Shown piece by piece: positions 44,208-53,923 of a DNA stretch of 64,000 nt. The translations under genes were made by a program, and so were the position numbers. Position 1 is the first letter of the stretch. Each line of letters opens with the position of its first letter. The DNA comes from Polaribacter sp. L3A8 (GTDB lineage Bacteria > Bacteroidota > Bacteroidia > Flavobacteriales > Flavobacteriaceae): NCBI RefSeq assembly GCF_009796785.1, contig NZ_CP047026.1, positions 4,136,501-4,200,500 on the forward strand, given 5' to 3'. The notes under the pieces were generated by a model. The model saw only the letters and a list, made by a program, of their open reading frames with translations. It did not search any database and was not told the origin of the DNA.

Positions 44208-44615
44208 ATGGAAGTTAAAAAATTATATGAGTATAACGAATTAAAATCTGTTGATAATACATATCAAATTAGCAATAAAGAAATACCCATAAATCTTATT
44301 GAAGACTTTCTACGTTTTTTTAATTTAGGATTACAGGACCTCTCATCTCTTAAACAATTTTCTAAAAACTTACAGGAAGAAAAGCGTTTTAAAAAAGTAA
44401 ATAAATCTAAATTTTATTCACTTACAAAAAAAGAACAACAAATTTTTGAGTTGGTTGTTTATGGAAAATCTACCAAAGAAATTGCAACCCAACTTTTTAT
44501 AGAACCTACAACTGTTAGTACTCATAGAAAAAACATAAAACAAAAATTAGAGTTAGAATCAATTTTTGATTTGTATAAATATGCAAATGCATTTAATGTT
44601 TTTGATAAATTATAA
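44208..44615 (+). CDS. LuxR-family HTH transcriptional regulator
   Basis: It has about 135 residues from the ATG at 44208 (44196 is the alternative; the frame further upstream overlaps the promoter). The first 65 residues form a short helical region with no receiver or PAS signature. The C-terminal GerE/LuxR HTH (about 70-130) is textbook: FYSLTKKEQQIFELVVYGKS, TKEIATQLFIEPTTVSTHRK and NIKQKLELESIFDLYKYA. It is divergent from the 7TMR-DISM kinase gene and may work in the same circuit. Confidence 0.85.
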   Translation: MEVKKLYEYNELKSVDNTYQISNKEIPINLIEDFLRFFNLGLQDLSSLKQFSKNLQEEKRFKKVNKSKFYSLTKKEQQIFELVVYGKSTKEIATQLFIEPTTVSTHRKNIKQKLELESIFDLYKYANAFNVFDKL

Positions 44616-44642
44616 AAAGGAGAAGTAAATTTGTTTTAATTG

Positions 44643-44677
44643 AAAAAGCGATTTAATGAAAGTTAAATCGCTTTTTT
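44643..44677. terminator. Bidirectional terminator after the LuxR-type gene
   Basis: AAAAAGCGATTTAA pairs with TTAAATCGCTTTTT around TGAAAG and is followed by T residues. Confidence 0.9.
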
Positions 44678-44685
44678 TTTTTGAT

Positions 44686-47139
44686 TTAAAACTTCATACC
44701 AACTTTTAAGTTTAATACGCGTCCGGTCATAAAATTCGGAATTCCGAATTGTGTTTTAGAATATACATCTCTAACCCACGTGTTGGTAATTGAATTTTGA
44801 ATATCGAACATATTAAAAAGTTCTAAACCTGCGGATAATTCTTTAAATTTAGACATCCAACCTGTTGTATATTGTTTGTTTGCATCTACAAAAATATATG
44901 ACACACCTAAATCGGCACGTTTATAATCTCTTAAACGTCCTTGAAAATCATAGACATCTGCATAAGAAGGAGAACCACCCGGAACACCTGTGTTATATAC
45001 CAAATTTAAATACGCTTTTAGGTTTGGTAAATTAGGAACGTAATCTTGAAAAAGAATTCCGAATTTAATACGTTGATCAGAAGGTCTTGCAATAGCGCCT
45101 CTATTATCAATATTTTCTTCTGTTTTTAAATACCCTAAACTTACCCAACTTTCACTACCAGGAACAAACTCGCCATTTAAACGTACATCCAATCCGGTTG
45201 CATAAGCAGTAGTTACATTGTCTGCTCTATAACGTATTCTAACATTATCTATAGAATAGGCATTTACATCAGATAAATCTTTATAATATAATTCTGTTGT
45301 TAACTTAAAAGGTCTTTCCCACATTTGAAAGCTATAATCCATTCCTGCCACCATGTGAATCGATTTTTGAGCTTTTACATCTACATTAATAGCACCATTA
45401 AAGTCTCTTAATTCTCTATAAGAAGGTGGTTGAGAGTACCATCCACCAGAAAGTCTAAATAACATGTCTTTATCCCAATTGGGTTTAATAGCAAATTGTG
45501 CTCTAGGACTAATAATGGTTAGATTTTTAGATTTTACTCCATTTCCAGTAACAGACCAACTTTGAGATCTAATACCTAAGTTGTAAAAAACCTCATGCTC
45601 ATTCCAAAAAGAACGTTGGTTAAATTGTACAAAACCAGAAACTCTATTGATAGCAACATTATTATCTTTTCTGATATTTTGATAAGGTGTAATTTCGCCT
45701 TCAAAAGGCAGATAAGGTTGATTGTTAGAGCTGTGAAAAGGAGGTCTTATAGAAAAGCCTAAAGAATCTATTACTTCCCATTCTCTAATACGGTCTCTAA
45801 TATCTTCTTTTTGATATTTAGCACCAAAGTTCCATTGAATGTCACCTTTTTTAATGGTTCCTTTTATTTGCAGATTGGTTATTAAAGCATCTAAATCGTT
45901 ACGAGCATGATTTAATTGAGAACCAATTCCTTGAGAAAAATCTACTTCACCAAAGTTTTCTGAACCAATATTTGCATCAATTTCACCTAAATTATACGCA
46001 GCTGCAATATCAAAATGTTCTTCTTCTTGTGTATTGTATCTAGATGCGGTTGCTGTTAAAGTAAAATTATCATTTACCTTATAATCGGCAGATAAAGCAC
46101 CAAACATTGTTAAATATTTATCTTCTTCTTGACCAGAGTAAAAAACAATTAATTCTAAAGGGTTTGCAACAGTACCAAAACGAGTTCTTCTAGAAATAGG
46201 TTGGTAATTATAATCGTTTAAAGAAAAATTACCTAAGAAGTTTAGTGAAAATTTTTCTGAAAACTCGTAAGACAAATAGGTTTGTACATCTGTAAACCTA
46301 GGTTTAAAATTCGTTTCAATTTGTTTGCTGTTTACAAACAAACTATTATCTCTATACCTAACGCCTGTAATTGTACTTAATTTTTTATTTAAAAACTGCC
46401 CCTCAAAAGTAGCACTTGCGCCTAGTAAACTGGCATCAACAGTTGTGGCAGTTTCTGTAGGTTTTCTATACGTAATGTCTAAAACAGACGATAATTTATC
46501 GCCATACTTGGCCTGAAAACCTCCTGCAGAAAAATTAATGTTTTGCACCATATTTGAGTTGATAAAACTTAAACCTTCTTGTTGACCAGATCTAATTAAA
46601 AAAGGTCTGTAAATTTCAATTCCATTTACATAGACCAAATTCTCATCAAAATTACCACCTCTAACATTGTATTGGGTACTTAATTCGTTGTTATTACTAA
46701 CACCTGGTAAGGTCATTAAAACGTTTTCTACCCCTGCATTTGGACCAATAATGTTTTTAACAACTGCAATGTCTATTTTCTTTATACCCTGTGCATTTCT
46801 AATGTTATCTTTAATAACTATTTCTTTTAATTCTTCTGTTTTAGAAGTAAGTGTTACAGAGTAACGGACTCCATTTCTACTATTTGCTATATATTTTTTA
46901 GTGAATGTTCTAAATGATAAATGACTAAAAACAAGTGTAATTTCTTCTCTATAAGGAATTCTAATTTGATAATTACCGTTTTTATCTGTGGTTGTACCCA
47001 CGTTGTTGTATTTTATGGATACTTTTTCTATTGGTTGTTTGTTTTTATCTTTTACAGTTCCTTTAAGGATTGTCATTTTTTGAGCAAATGCAAAAACAGG
47101 TAACAATAATAAAATTAGAAAGACTTTTTTTAGGCGCAT
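44686..47139 (-). CDS. TonB-dependent receptor with carboxypeptidase-like domain
   Basis: The protein has 817 residues: signal peptide (ending FAFAQ), CarboxypepD_reg-like domain (about 22-100: LKGTVKDKNKQPIEKVSIKY), plug (GPNAGVENVLMTLPGVSNNN, STQYNVRGGNFDENLVYVNG) and an outer-membrane barrel ending TGRVLNLKVGMKF. It lacks the SusC signature and the siderophore-type plug. The substrate is unknown. The gene lies 1 bp after the M23 peptidase gene, so the two are cotranscribed, an arrangement that may tie the receptor to cell-envelope upkeep. Confidence 0.9.
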   Translation of the reverse strand: MRLKKVFLILLLLPVFAFAQKMTILKGTVKDKNKQPIEKVSIKYNNVGTTTDKNGNYQIRIPYREEITLVFSHLSFRTFTKKYIANSRNGVRYSVTLTSKTEELKEIVIKDNIRNAQGIKKIDIAVVKNIIGPNAGVENVLMTLPGVSNNNELSTQYNVRGGNFDENLVYVNGIEIYRPFLIRSGQQEGLSFINSNMVQNINFSAGGFQAKYGDKLSSVLDITYRKPTETATTVDASLLGASATFEGQFLNKKLSTITGVRYRDNSLFVNSKQIETNFKPRFTDVQTYLSYEFSEKFSLNFLGNFSLNDYNYQPISRRTRFGTVANPLELIVFYSGQEEDKYLTMFGALSADYKVNDNFTLTATASRYNTQEEEHFDIAAAYNLGEIDANIGSENFGEVDFSQGIGSQLNHARNDLDALITNLQIKGTIKKGDIQWNFGAKYQKEDIRDRIREWEVIDSLGFSIRPPFHSSNNQPYLPFEGEITPYQNIRKDNNVAINRVSGFVQFNQRSFWNEHEVFYNLGIRSQSWSVTGNGVKSKNLTIISPRAQFAIKPNWDKDMLFRLSGGWYSQPPSYRELRDFNGAINVDVKAQKSIHMVAGMDYSFQMWERPFKLTTELYYKDLSDVNAYSIDNVRIRYRADNVTTAYATGLDVRLNGEFVPGSESWVSLGYLKTEENIDNRGAIARPSDQRIKFGILFQDYVPNLPNLKAYLNLVYNTGVPGGSPSYADVYDFQGRLRDYKRADLGVSYIFVDANKQYTTGWMSKFKELSAGLELFNMFDIQNSITNTWVRDVYSKTQFGIPNFMTGRVLNLKVGMKF

Positions 47140-47140
47140 G

Positions 47141-48880
47141 TTAGTTTACTTGTTTCTTAAAGAACGTTGCAGAAAGTGTATTCGTATTTCCAACATTGTC
47201 CGAGACTACAATTTTAAAGATATGTTTGCTACCAACCAATTTTTTATCACTAAAATTGTAGGTTAATATTCTTTTTTTATGATTGTACTCCATTAGAATC
47301 CATTTTCCATCTATGGAGGCTCTGTAATTTTTAATACCAGAACCACTATCAGAAATTTTTACTTTAATGGTTTTACTTTTAGAAATCCATTGGTTATTTT
47401 TAAAATACAATAAACTTATTTTTGGTTTATAAATATCACTAACTAAAGCATATTTACCCAACGTTTTTGTTGTAGTGTAAAATGTACTGTCCTTTTTTCT
47501 AGTATATTGATACCATGGATATTTAGATTTTTCTACATTGGCAATATAGAGTTGCTGTTTTTCCGTTTCAGAATACTTAGAAACATCAAAAGTTAAGGTA
47601 AAACTTTTATCTAAAGGAATAGTAGGTGTATGAATTTTGGCAACACCTTTATCAACTTTAAAATCTAAATAAAGATCTTCATAAAAAGTATTTTTAGGAA
47701 AAGCAACAGTTACATTTTCTTGAGTAAATTTTTGAAAATTTTTAGCCACTATTTTATAAGCAGTTGTATCTTCTTGTTGCGTAAAAATTACATTATTCTC
47801 TTTGCCAACTACCGGTATTTTTAGAGAACTAACGTTTCCTTTGTAATCTTTTGCAATAATTTCTATGTTATAATTATATCCGTTTTTAATGTTTATTTTT
47901 CCATTATTTATTAAACCTTCGTAAGTAGAAAGCTTGTTTGCAGTTTCTTTATATGTTTTTTGATATTTTTTCTTATATTTTTTATAATGCGGATAATCAA
48001 TATGCAAGTTGATGAATTTACTTTCTGCGAAAGAGAATTTTTCTACATCATGATGGTAAAAACGCTTTCCATTTACAAACATTTCTAAGCTATAAATTCC
48101 GTTTTTATTGTTTGCTTTATCAAGTCTATCAAAAACATTTACACCAAAACCAATTATTCCCGAAGCAGAAATTTTATTCACTGAATAACTGCCTTTTTTT
48201 ATACTTTTTAAAGGAAGAACCAAACTTTTATTCTTATTATTAATTCTTGCGTTGTTGTTAAGTGCATATACTTTTAATGCAAGAAAAAGAGGAGGGGTGG
48301 TGTCTTCTGGTTTTAACCCGAAAAATAACGGATTAATAACATGTTCTGTTTTTGTGTTTCTAATTTCAAAATGTAAATGTGGACCTCCAGAACTACCTGT
48401 ATCTCCAGAATACGCAATAACTTCGCTCTTTTTTACAGGAAATTGATTCTCTTTAAAAAATAAATTACCGGTTTCATAATCTTCTTTTTTATATTGAATT
48501 GCTTTTACATATTCTTCAATTTTGTCTGCATATTTACTTAAATGCGCATAAACGGTTGTAAACCCATTTGGATGTGTAATATAAAGTGCTTTTCCAAAAC
48601 CATACTGAGCAACTTTTAATCTAGATACATATCCGTCTGCGGGAGCATATATTTTTAAGCCTTCTCTTCCTTGTGTTTTAATATCTACGCCAGAATGAAA
48701 GTGATTACTCCTTAATTCGCCAAAAGTACCTGCTAAAACAGTTGAAATGCCTAAAGGATTTCTAAAATAGTCTTGTGGGTAGTTTTCTTGAGAAAAGCAA
48801 AAAAAAGTAGATAAGAATGTGAATAACAATACTGTTTGTTTCAAAATACTAATATTTTCTGCAAAAATACTAAAAATCAT
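47141..48880 (-). CDS. M23-family (LytM) peptidoglycan endopeptidase
   Basis: The protein has 579 residues with a signal peptide (ending CFSQ). The LytM domain is at about 45-190: Zn ligands in SNHFHSGVDIK (HxxxD) and GGPHLHFEIR (HxH), with YAHLSKY between. The remaining 390 residues are beta-rich Ig-like segments (DSGSGIKNYRASIDGKWILM near the end), unusual in length for a simple M23 enzyme. It is periplasmic and should cut stem-peptide crosslinks. It is transcribed with the downstream TonB-dependent receptor. Confidence 0.9.
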   Translation of the reverse strand: MIFSIFAENISILKQTVLLFTFLSTFFCFSQENYPQDYFRNPLGISTVLAGTFGELRSNHFHSGVDIKTQGREGLKIYAPADGYVSRLKVAQYGFGKALYITHPNGFTTVYAHLSKYADKIEEYVKAIQYKKEDYETGNLFFKENQFPVKKSEVIAYSGDTGSSGGPHLHFEIRNTKTEHVINPLFFGLKPEDTTPPLFLALKVYALNNNARINNKNKSLVLPLKSIKKGSYSVNKISASGIIGFGVNVFDRLDKANNKNGIYSLEMFVNGKRFYHHDVEKFSFAESKFINLHIDYPHYKKYKKKYQKTYKETANKLSTYEGLINNGKINIKNGYNYNIEIIAKDYKGNVSSLKIPVVGKENNVIFTQQEDTTAYKIVAKNFQKFTQENVTVAFPKNTFYEDLYLDFKVDKGVAKIHTPTIPLDKSFTLTFDVSKYSETEKQQLYIANVEKSKYPWYQYTRKKDSTFYTTTKTLGKYALVSDIYKPKISLLYFKNNQWISKSKTIKVKISDSGSGIKNYRASIDGKWILMEYNHKKRILTYNFSDKKLVGSKHIFKIVVSDNVGNTNTLSATFFKKQVN

Positions 48881-48933
48881 TTTTTGATTAAAATGTTAAT
48901 CTTTAGAGTATTGATAAAATAAGTAACAAAATG

Positions 48934-48964
48934 TTGTAAAGTTTAAAACAGAATGTTAACTTTG
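48934..48964 (+). promoter_or_regulatory. Promoter of the coiled-coil/zapA operon
   Basis: TTG (48934-48936), a 20-nt spacer and TAACTTTG (48957-48964) match the Bacteroidota consensus, 28 bp before the first start codon. Confidence 0.65.
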
Positions 48965-48992
48965 TAGATATAGTTTTATTCTTAAAATTTAG

Positions 48993-49283
48993 ATGTGTAA
49001 TACAATAGAAGCAATTCATTTACTGGAAGATAAGCTACAGAGCTTACTCTCTAATTATGAATTTTTAAAGAATGAAAATGAAATATTGCTTCAAAGTACA
49101 AACAAGTTACAACATCAGTTAATTGAAAGTGAGCGATTATTAGCAGAACAGAAAAAAGAATATGATTTGCTTAAAGTTGCAAAAACTATAGATGGCAGTA
49201 GTACAAATACAAGAGATACAAAACTCAAAATAAATACTTTAATTCGAGAAATCGATAAGTGTATTATACAATTACACAAATAA
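48993..49283 (+). CDS. Coiled-coil protein upstream of zapA
   Basis: The protein has 96 residues, almost wholly heptad-patterned helix (LLEDKLQSLLSNYEFLKNEN, LLQSTNKLQHQLIESERLLA), ending in a short basic helix TLIREIDKCIIQL. It has no signal or membrane segment. The gene directly precedes zapA by 13 bp and shares its promoter. By position and build it is likely a division-associated protein analogous to ZapB, but no homology to ZapB can be claimed. Confidence 0.8.
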   Translation: MCNTIEAIHLLEDKLQSLLSNYEFLKNENEILLQSTNKLQHQLIESERLLAEQKKEYDLLKVAKTIDGSSTNTRDTKLKINTLIREIDKCIIQLHK

Positions 49284-49296
49284 AGTTCATTAAATT

Positions 49297-49587
49297 GTGG
49301 GAAAACTTAAAATTAATGTTGTTATAGCAGGTAGAACCTATCCTTTAAGTGTGAATAACACAAAAGAAGAGGAAGGCATGAGAAAAGCCGCAACCGCTAT
49401 TAATAAATTAATTTCTATGTACGAAGAAAATTATGCCGTTAGCGATAAACAAGATGTTTTAGCTATGTGTGCTTTGCAATTTGCTTCGAAAGTAGAAATA
49501 GCATCATTAGAAAAGGATTCTACAGATAGAGAAGTAGTAGATAAAATAAAAGAGTTAACTAATATAGTTGATTCTCATTTAAAATAA
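49297..49587 (+). CDS. zapA: ZapA, cell-division protein
   Basis: The protein has 96 residues beginning at a GTG codon. The N-terminal beta-hairpin domain KINVVIAGRTYPLSV is the ZapA mark, followed by RKAATAINKLISMYEENYAV and a long C-terminal helix with DVLAMCALQFA. ZapA bundles FtsZ protofilaments at the division site. The coiled-coil gene lies just upstream, and the 6S RNA and rny lie downstream, a gene order conserved in this phylum. Confidence 0.92.
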   Translation: MGKLKINVVIAGRTYPLSVNNTKEEEGMRKAATAINKLISMYEENYAVSDKQDVLAMCALQFASKVEIASLEKDSTDREVVDKIKELTNIVDSHLK

Positions 49588-49611
49588 GTTCTTTAAAATA
49601 TACATTAACAA

Positions 49612-49802
49612 CACACTGCCTACGTTAGTACATTGTTTATTAAACTCAACACGATTCAATTATGAAGGATGAGTCTTAACTACTATAGCAAGCCATAGCT
49701 ACTAAATTTATTTTAGTACCAAGTGGATCCTTGAACAGTTAGTTAGTCCTATAAGTAACCATATTTGGAGTTTAAAAAACCAAACTAATGTAGGCTTTTT
49801 TT
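49612..49802 (+). ncRNA. ssrS: 6S RNA (6S-Flavo type)
   Basis: Closing stem GCCTACGTTAGT (49618-49629) pairs with ACTAATGTAGGC (49784-49795) with one G-U wobble, enclosing about 155 nt with a long interrupted helix and a central open region; a T run follows at 49796-49802. The position between zapA and rny is the known place of the Bacteroidota 6S RNA. 6S RNA mimics an open promoter and binds RNA polymerase holoenzyme. No ORF fits the interval. Confidence 0.87.
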
Positions 49803-49820
49803 ATATATTAAATTTAAATT

Positions 49821-51389
49821 ATGGATGGAATGATACTTCCCATTATTGTGGGAGTTTTGATAGGAATTGCAGTAGGATTTTTAATTGCAAATGCTTTAGA
49901 AAAGGCGAAAGGGAAAAAGATACTTAGTGGTACAAGAAAAGAAGCCGCTACAATTTTAAAAGAGGCAAAAATAGATGCAGATTCTGTAAAAAAAGAAAAA
50001 ATATTACAAGCTAAAGAGAAGTTTATTGAATTAAAAGCAGAGCATGAAAAAGTAATTCTTAGTAGAGAAAAAAAGATTTCTGATGTAGAGAAGCGTATTA
50101 GAGATAGAGAGTCTCAAGTGGCGTCTGAAGTTGATAAAAATAAAAGATTAAATAAATCTTTAGAACATAAAGAAGGAGAGTTTAATAAAAAGTTAGACTT
50201 TTTAGAGAATAAAGAATCAGAACTAGAAAAAATGCACAAGCGTCATGTAGATATGCTAGAGCAAATTTCTGGTTTATCTGCAGAAGATGCTAAAAAAGAA
50301 TTGATATCATCTTTAAAAGATGAGGCAAAAACAGAAGCAATGGCTTTTGTACAAACTTCTATTGAAGAAGCTAAATTAACTGCTGAACAAGAAGCTAGAA
50401 AAGTTATTTTAGGAACCATACAAAGAGTAGGTGTAGAGCAAGCCGTAGAAAACTGTGTATCTGTATTTAACTTAGAGTCTGATGATGTTAAAGGAAGAAT
50501 TATTGGTAGAGAAGGGCGTAATATTAGAGCTTTAGAAGCTGCAACAGGTGTAGAGATTATTGTTGATGATACTCCAGAAGCAATTATTCTTTCTTGTTTT
50601 GATCCTGTTCGTAGAGAGATTGCTAGATTGGCAATGCATAAGTTAGTAACCGATGGTAGAATTCATCCTGCAAGGATAGAAGAGGTTGTTAAGAAGACAG
50701 AGAACCAAATTACACAAGAGATTATAGAAGTTGGTAAAAGAACTGTAATAGATTTAGGGATTCATGGGTTACATCCAGAATTGATAAAAACGGTTGGTAG
50801 AATGAAATACCGTTCTTCTTATGGACAAAATTTATTACAACACTCTAGAGAAGTAGCAAACCTTTGTGGTATAATGGCTGCAGAAATGGGCTTAAATGCA
50901 AAAGTAGCAAAACGTGCAGGTTTGTTGCATGATATTGGTAAAGTACCAGATACAGAAAGTGAATTGCCGCATGCATTATTAGGAATGCAATGGGCAGAAA
51001 AATATGGTGAAAAACCAGATGTTTGCAACGCTATTGGTGCTCACCATGATGAAATAGAGATGAAAACGTTAATAGCGCCAATTGTACAAGTTTGTGATGC
51101 TATTTCAGGAGCAAGACCAGGAGCAAGACGTCAGGTATTAGATTCTTACATTCAACGTTTAAAAGATTTAGAAAATATTGCATTTGGTTTTGCAGGTGTT
51201 CAGAAAGCGTATGCTATTCAGGCAGGACGTGAACTACGTGTAATGGTAGAAAGTGGTAAAGTAAATGATACCAAAGCAGCAGAATTGTCTTTTAGTATCT
51301 CTCAAAAAATACAAAACGATATGACGTATCCAGGTCAGGTAAAAGTAACTGTTATTAGAGAAACTAGAGCGGTTAATGTAGCTAAGTAA
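49821..51389 (+). CDS. rny: Ribonuclease Y
   Basis: The protein has 522 residues, the usual size. An N-terminal membrane helix ([20 protein letters not shown]) is followed by a long coiled coil (about 30-200), a KH domain ([20 protein letters not shown], about 215) and an HD domain ([23 protein letters not shown], about 340-360, then GAHHDE). It is a membrane-bound endonuclease that starts mRNA decay. Met1 and Met4 are both possible starts. It follows 6S RNA by about 20 bp. Confidence 0.96.
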   Translation: MDGMILPIIVGVLIGIAVGFLIANALEKAKGKKILSGTRKEAATILKEAKIDADSVKKEKILQAKEKFIELKAEHEKVILSREKKISDVEKRIRDRESQVASEVDKNKRLNKSLEHKEGEFNKKLDFLENKESELEKMHKRHVDMLEQISGLSAEDAKKELISSLKDEAKTEAMAFVQTSIEEAKLTAEQEARKVILGTIQRVGVEQAVENCVSVFNLESDDVKGRIIGREGRNIRALEAATGVEIIVDDTPEAIILSCFDPVRREIARLAMHKLVTDGRIHPARIEEVVKKTENQITQEIIEVGKRTVIDLGIHGLHPELIKTVGRMKYRSSYGQNLLQHSREVANLCGIMAAEMGLNAKVAKRAGLLHDIGKVPDTESELPHALLGMQWAEKYGEKPDVCNAIGAHHDEIEMKTLIAPIVQVCDAISGARPGARRQVLDSYIQRLKDLENIAFGFAGVQKAYAIQAGRELRVMVESGKVNDTKAAELSFSISQKIQNDMTYPGQVKVTVIRETRAVNVAK

Positions 51390-51459
51390 AAATGCAATTA
51401 CTTTCTGTTAAAACAGTATAAATGTAATCGAATAGTATTATTCGATGAAAATAAATATC

Positions 51460-51498
51460 AAAAAAAATCCTATTATAATTTATAACAGGATTTTTTTA
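51460..51498 (+). terminator. Terminator after rny
   Basis: AAAAAAATCCT and TTATAA pair with TTATAA and AGGATTTTTTT with one A-C mismatch; T tail present. A small perfect hairpin TCGAATA/TATTCGA (51428-51445) lies just upstream. Confidence 0.8.
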
Positions 51499-51628
51499 TA
51501 CATTATATGTAATGAGATTGCAGGTTGCTTTTATTAAAAGATAATAACTAAGCTTTTGATGTTTGATAGATAAACCACAAGTATAGCTTTTGGTTGCTTA
51601 ATTGTTACTATCGCTATTTATTGTTTGT

Positions 51629-51730
51629 AAAAAGAAAACCGTTACTATAAAGTAACGGTTTTAATAATCTATTATCAAGTGTGACAATATATCTGACTAT
51701 TAATTAATTAGTTTCCCCCGAAACTAACTG
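51629..51730 (-). ncRNA. Candidate small RNA with CGGGGG-loop hairpin
   Basis: Read on the minus strand, a consensus promoter (51764-51734) is followed by a hairpin TTAGTTT-CGGGGG-AAACTAA (51727-51708). After about 45 nt without coding sequence comes a perfect terminator, AAAACCGTTACT/AGTAACGGTTTT (51662-51635), with a CTTTTT tail. The predicted RNA is about 100 nt. No ORF of useful length lies within. It is placed between rny and terC, after the terC terminator. It might belong to a known Rfam class such as Flavo-1, which could not be checked. Confidence 0.55.
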
Positions 51731-51733
51731 GTA

Positions 51734-51764
51734 CAAATATATATTATTTGTTTAATAAAAACAA
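51734..51764 (-). promoter_or_regulatory. Promoter of the candidate sRNA
   Basis: Minus strand TTG (51764-51762), 20-nt spacer, TATATTTG (51741-51734): a full match to TTG-N17-23-TAnnTTTG, starting downstream of the terC terminator. Confidence 0.6.
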
Positions 51765-51793
51765 TAAAAAGTTAAACAAATTAAGTAAGGCAG

Positions 51794-51827
51794 AAAAAAA
51801 GAGTTTCACTTAAAATGAAACTCTTTT
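51794..51827 (-). terminator. terC terminator
   Basis: On the minus strand AAGAGTTTCA pairs with TGAAACTCTT around a 7-nt loop and is followed by TTTTT. Confidence 0.85.
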
Positions 51828-51847
51828 ATAATATAGTTTAGATTCTC

Positions 51848-52639
51848 TTATTTTTGAGAAAGTAACTTCTTTTGGTATCTTCCTTGTACAACATCCACAA
51901 TTATTAAAATAGCCAATACAAAGTAGAATGTTGTTTTACTCATTGGTACAATTTCTTCTCCAAACAGTTTTAGATGGGCTAAATGTCCGCCTTCTGTAAC
52001 CAACATAATTCCAACAATAAAAAGGATAAACAAACCAAGTACTTCGTACATTCTATTTTTTGATAAGAAAGTAGATATTTTATCGGCCATAATAAGCATT
52101 AATAATCCACTTATTACAATAGCAATTGCCATAACAATAAAAGCGGTTGTAGCGCTTTCTATTTCGCTAGTAAGACCAATGGCAGCTAAAATAGAGTCGA
52201 AAGAAAAAACTAAGTTCATAATTACTATACTTGTAATAACAGCATTGGCAGATTTACTACTTTTACCGGTAGCCATTTCTGATACTTCAAGTCCTTTTGT
52301 AGAAATCATGTGCCAAATCTCTTTAATAGCAGTGTAGATGATAAAACCACCTCCAAGAAGTACAATAATACTATGGCCGTTAAATGCAAAATGTATAACA
52401 TCTTTTATGCCTCCGGATAAGAAAGAAAATGGTTCTTGAAAAAAATCAATAATAGAAACTAATACAAAAAGTAAAACAATTCTTAATACGATAGCGATTA
52501 AAATCCCTACTTTTCTAACTCTCTTTTGTTCTGCTTCAGGCGCTTTTTTAGATTCTAGCGAAATATATAATAAGTTGTCAAAACCAAGCACAGCTTGTAA
52601 TAAGATGAGCATTAATAATGTAAAAAGAATTCCTAACAT
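51848..52639 (-). CDS. TerC-family integral membrane protein
   Basis: The protein has 263 residues with seven to eight membrane helices. The family mark LLQAVLGFDNLLYISLES near residue 15 and its pseudo-repeat VIMNLVFSFDSILAAIGLT near residue 140 both carry the intramembrane Asp of TerC/Alx transporters. These proteins handle manganese or other metal ions, often for secreted metalloproteins. YEVLGLFILFIVGIMLVTEGGH follows. It is a single-gene unit with its own terminator. Confidence 0.9.
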   Translation of the reverse strand: MLGILFTLLMLILLQAVLGFDNLLYISLESKKAPEAEQKRVRKVGILIAIVLRIVLLFVLVSIIDFFQEPFSFLSGGIKDVIHFAFNGHSIIVLLGGGFIIYTAIKEIWHMISTKGLEVSEMATGKSSKSANAVITSIVIMNLVFSFDSILAAIGLTSEIESATTAFIVMAIAIVISGLLMLIMADKISTFLSKNRMYEVLGLFILFIVGIMLVTEGGHLAHLKLFGEEIVPMSKTTFYFVLAILIIVDVVQGRYQKKLLSQK

Positions 52640-52778
52640 TTTTTATTTTTTTTATAGATGTTTCAAAGATATTTCGATTGTATCGAATACACAATATTAT
52701 TATTGAAAGATTGTAAGTTACAGTGTTGTAGAATTTTAAAAAAAATGAAAGCTTTAAATTTTATTTTTTTGATAATGA

Positions 52779-53558
52779 TTACATAAAAAGATACTTCCAC
52801 AGAATACGTAAGCTTACAAAGGCAATTAAAATAGCCGTTGCTTTTTTTAATTGCACAGGAGAAAAATAGTTCTTACTCACTCTACGACCTATTTGTCCGC
52901 CAATAAAAACGGTAATTAATAACACAGAAGTTAAGTTCCAATCAATAATAAAATCTGGATTAGAATATTGCCCCAACAAGCCAGCAATAGAATTTACGAG
53001 TATAAAAATACTTGCAGTAGCGGCTATTTTTTTGGGAGTATCCCAATTTGTAAGATGTAAAAGTGGCGCTAAAAAAATACCACCTCCAATACCAACCATA
53101 CCAGAAATGAAGCCTATAATACCTCCAAAACTAGCGTTTCTTATAGGTGTTGAATTGTTGTTTATTTCATCCGAAGAAGATATTTTTTTTGAAGTCCACA
53201 TTGTAATTGCGGCAATAAGTAGCGTGAGACCAAGTAAAATAAAAAAGAATTCTTGACTTATTTTTAAGTACCCACCCAAATAAGCTAAAGGAATACTAAA
53301 TGTAATTAGAGGAATCACTTTTTTCCAATTAATTTCTTTTTGTTGATAAAATAAAAACACGTTTCCAATAACCACTACAATGTTACACAAAAGAGATGTT
53401 GCTCTAATTTGAGTAAAAACAATACCTGTTAATGCTAAAATAGCCAAATAGCTAGAGCCTCCTCCAAACCCTACGGCAGCATATAAAATGGCAACAATAA
53501 AAAATAATAAAACAATAAACCAGTTATCAAAAGATAATATGATGTCTAAATTCGGCAT
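52779..53558 (-). CDS. TauE/SafE (TSUP) family anion permease
   Basis: It has about 259 residues from the ATG at 53558; a longer frame from 53621 would run into the divergent DUF4212 gene's promoter. Eight hydrophobic helices are seen, with the duplicated TSUP motifs AAVGFGGGSSYLAILAL near the N-terminus and GFISGMVGIGGGIFLAPLL near the middle. Relatives export sulfite, sulfoacetate or related anions. The substrate is unknown. It is divergent from the symporter genes, and could move a small organic anion. Confidence 0.88.
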   Translation of the reverse strand: MPNLDIILSFDNWFIVLLFFIVAILYAAVGFGGGSSYLAILALTGIVFTQIRATSLLCNIVVVIGNVFLFYQQKEINWKKVIPLITFSIPLAYLGGYLKISQEFFFILLGLTLLIAAITMWTSKKISSSDEINNNSTPIRNASFGGIIGFISGMVGIGGGIFLAPLLHLTNWDTPKKIAATASIFILVNSIAGLLGQYSNPDFIIDWNLTSVLLITVFIGGQIGRRVSKNYFSPVQLKKATAILIAFVSLRILWKYLFM

Positions 53559-53635
53559 AAAAAAGGTGTAATTAGATATATAAGTGTGTGTTATTTTGTA
53601 TATATTGTAGAAAATTAACACTAATAATAAAGAAT

Positions 53636-53890
53636 ATGAAATTAACTAATCAAGAGAGATATTGGAAAAAAAATCTAAAGTATCTAGCAATTTTGTTGAG
53701 TATTTGGTTTTTGGTTTCATTCGTTTTTGGTATTCTTTTAGTAGATGAATTAAATACCATTAGGTTAGGTGGTTTTAAACTTGGTTTTTGGTTTGCTCAA
53801 CAAGGCTCTATTTATGTTTTTGTCATTTTAATTTTTGTTTACATTAAACTTATGAATCGATTAGATAAAGAATTTGGATATAATAATTAA
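53636..53890 (+). CDS. DUF4212 small subunit of the sodium:solute symporter
   Basis: It has 84 residues from the ATG at 53636 (in-frame codons upstream lie in the promoter region). Two membrane helices, YLAILLSIWFLVSFVFGILL and QGSIYVFVILIFVYIKLMNR, and the YW-KK-NL start are the DUF4212 pattern. It precedes the VC_2705-type symporter gene by 33 bp. The pair is thought to act together, taking up acetate or short organic acids. Confidence 0.9.
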   Translation: MKLTNQERYWKKNLKYLAILLSIWFLVSFVFGILLVDELNTIRLGGFKLGFWFAQQGSIYVFVILIFVYIKLMNRLDKEFGYNN

Positions 53891-53923
53891 AGGTAGAAAA
53901 AATAAATTAAAAGTAGAAGAATT

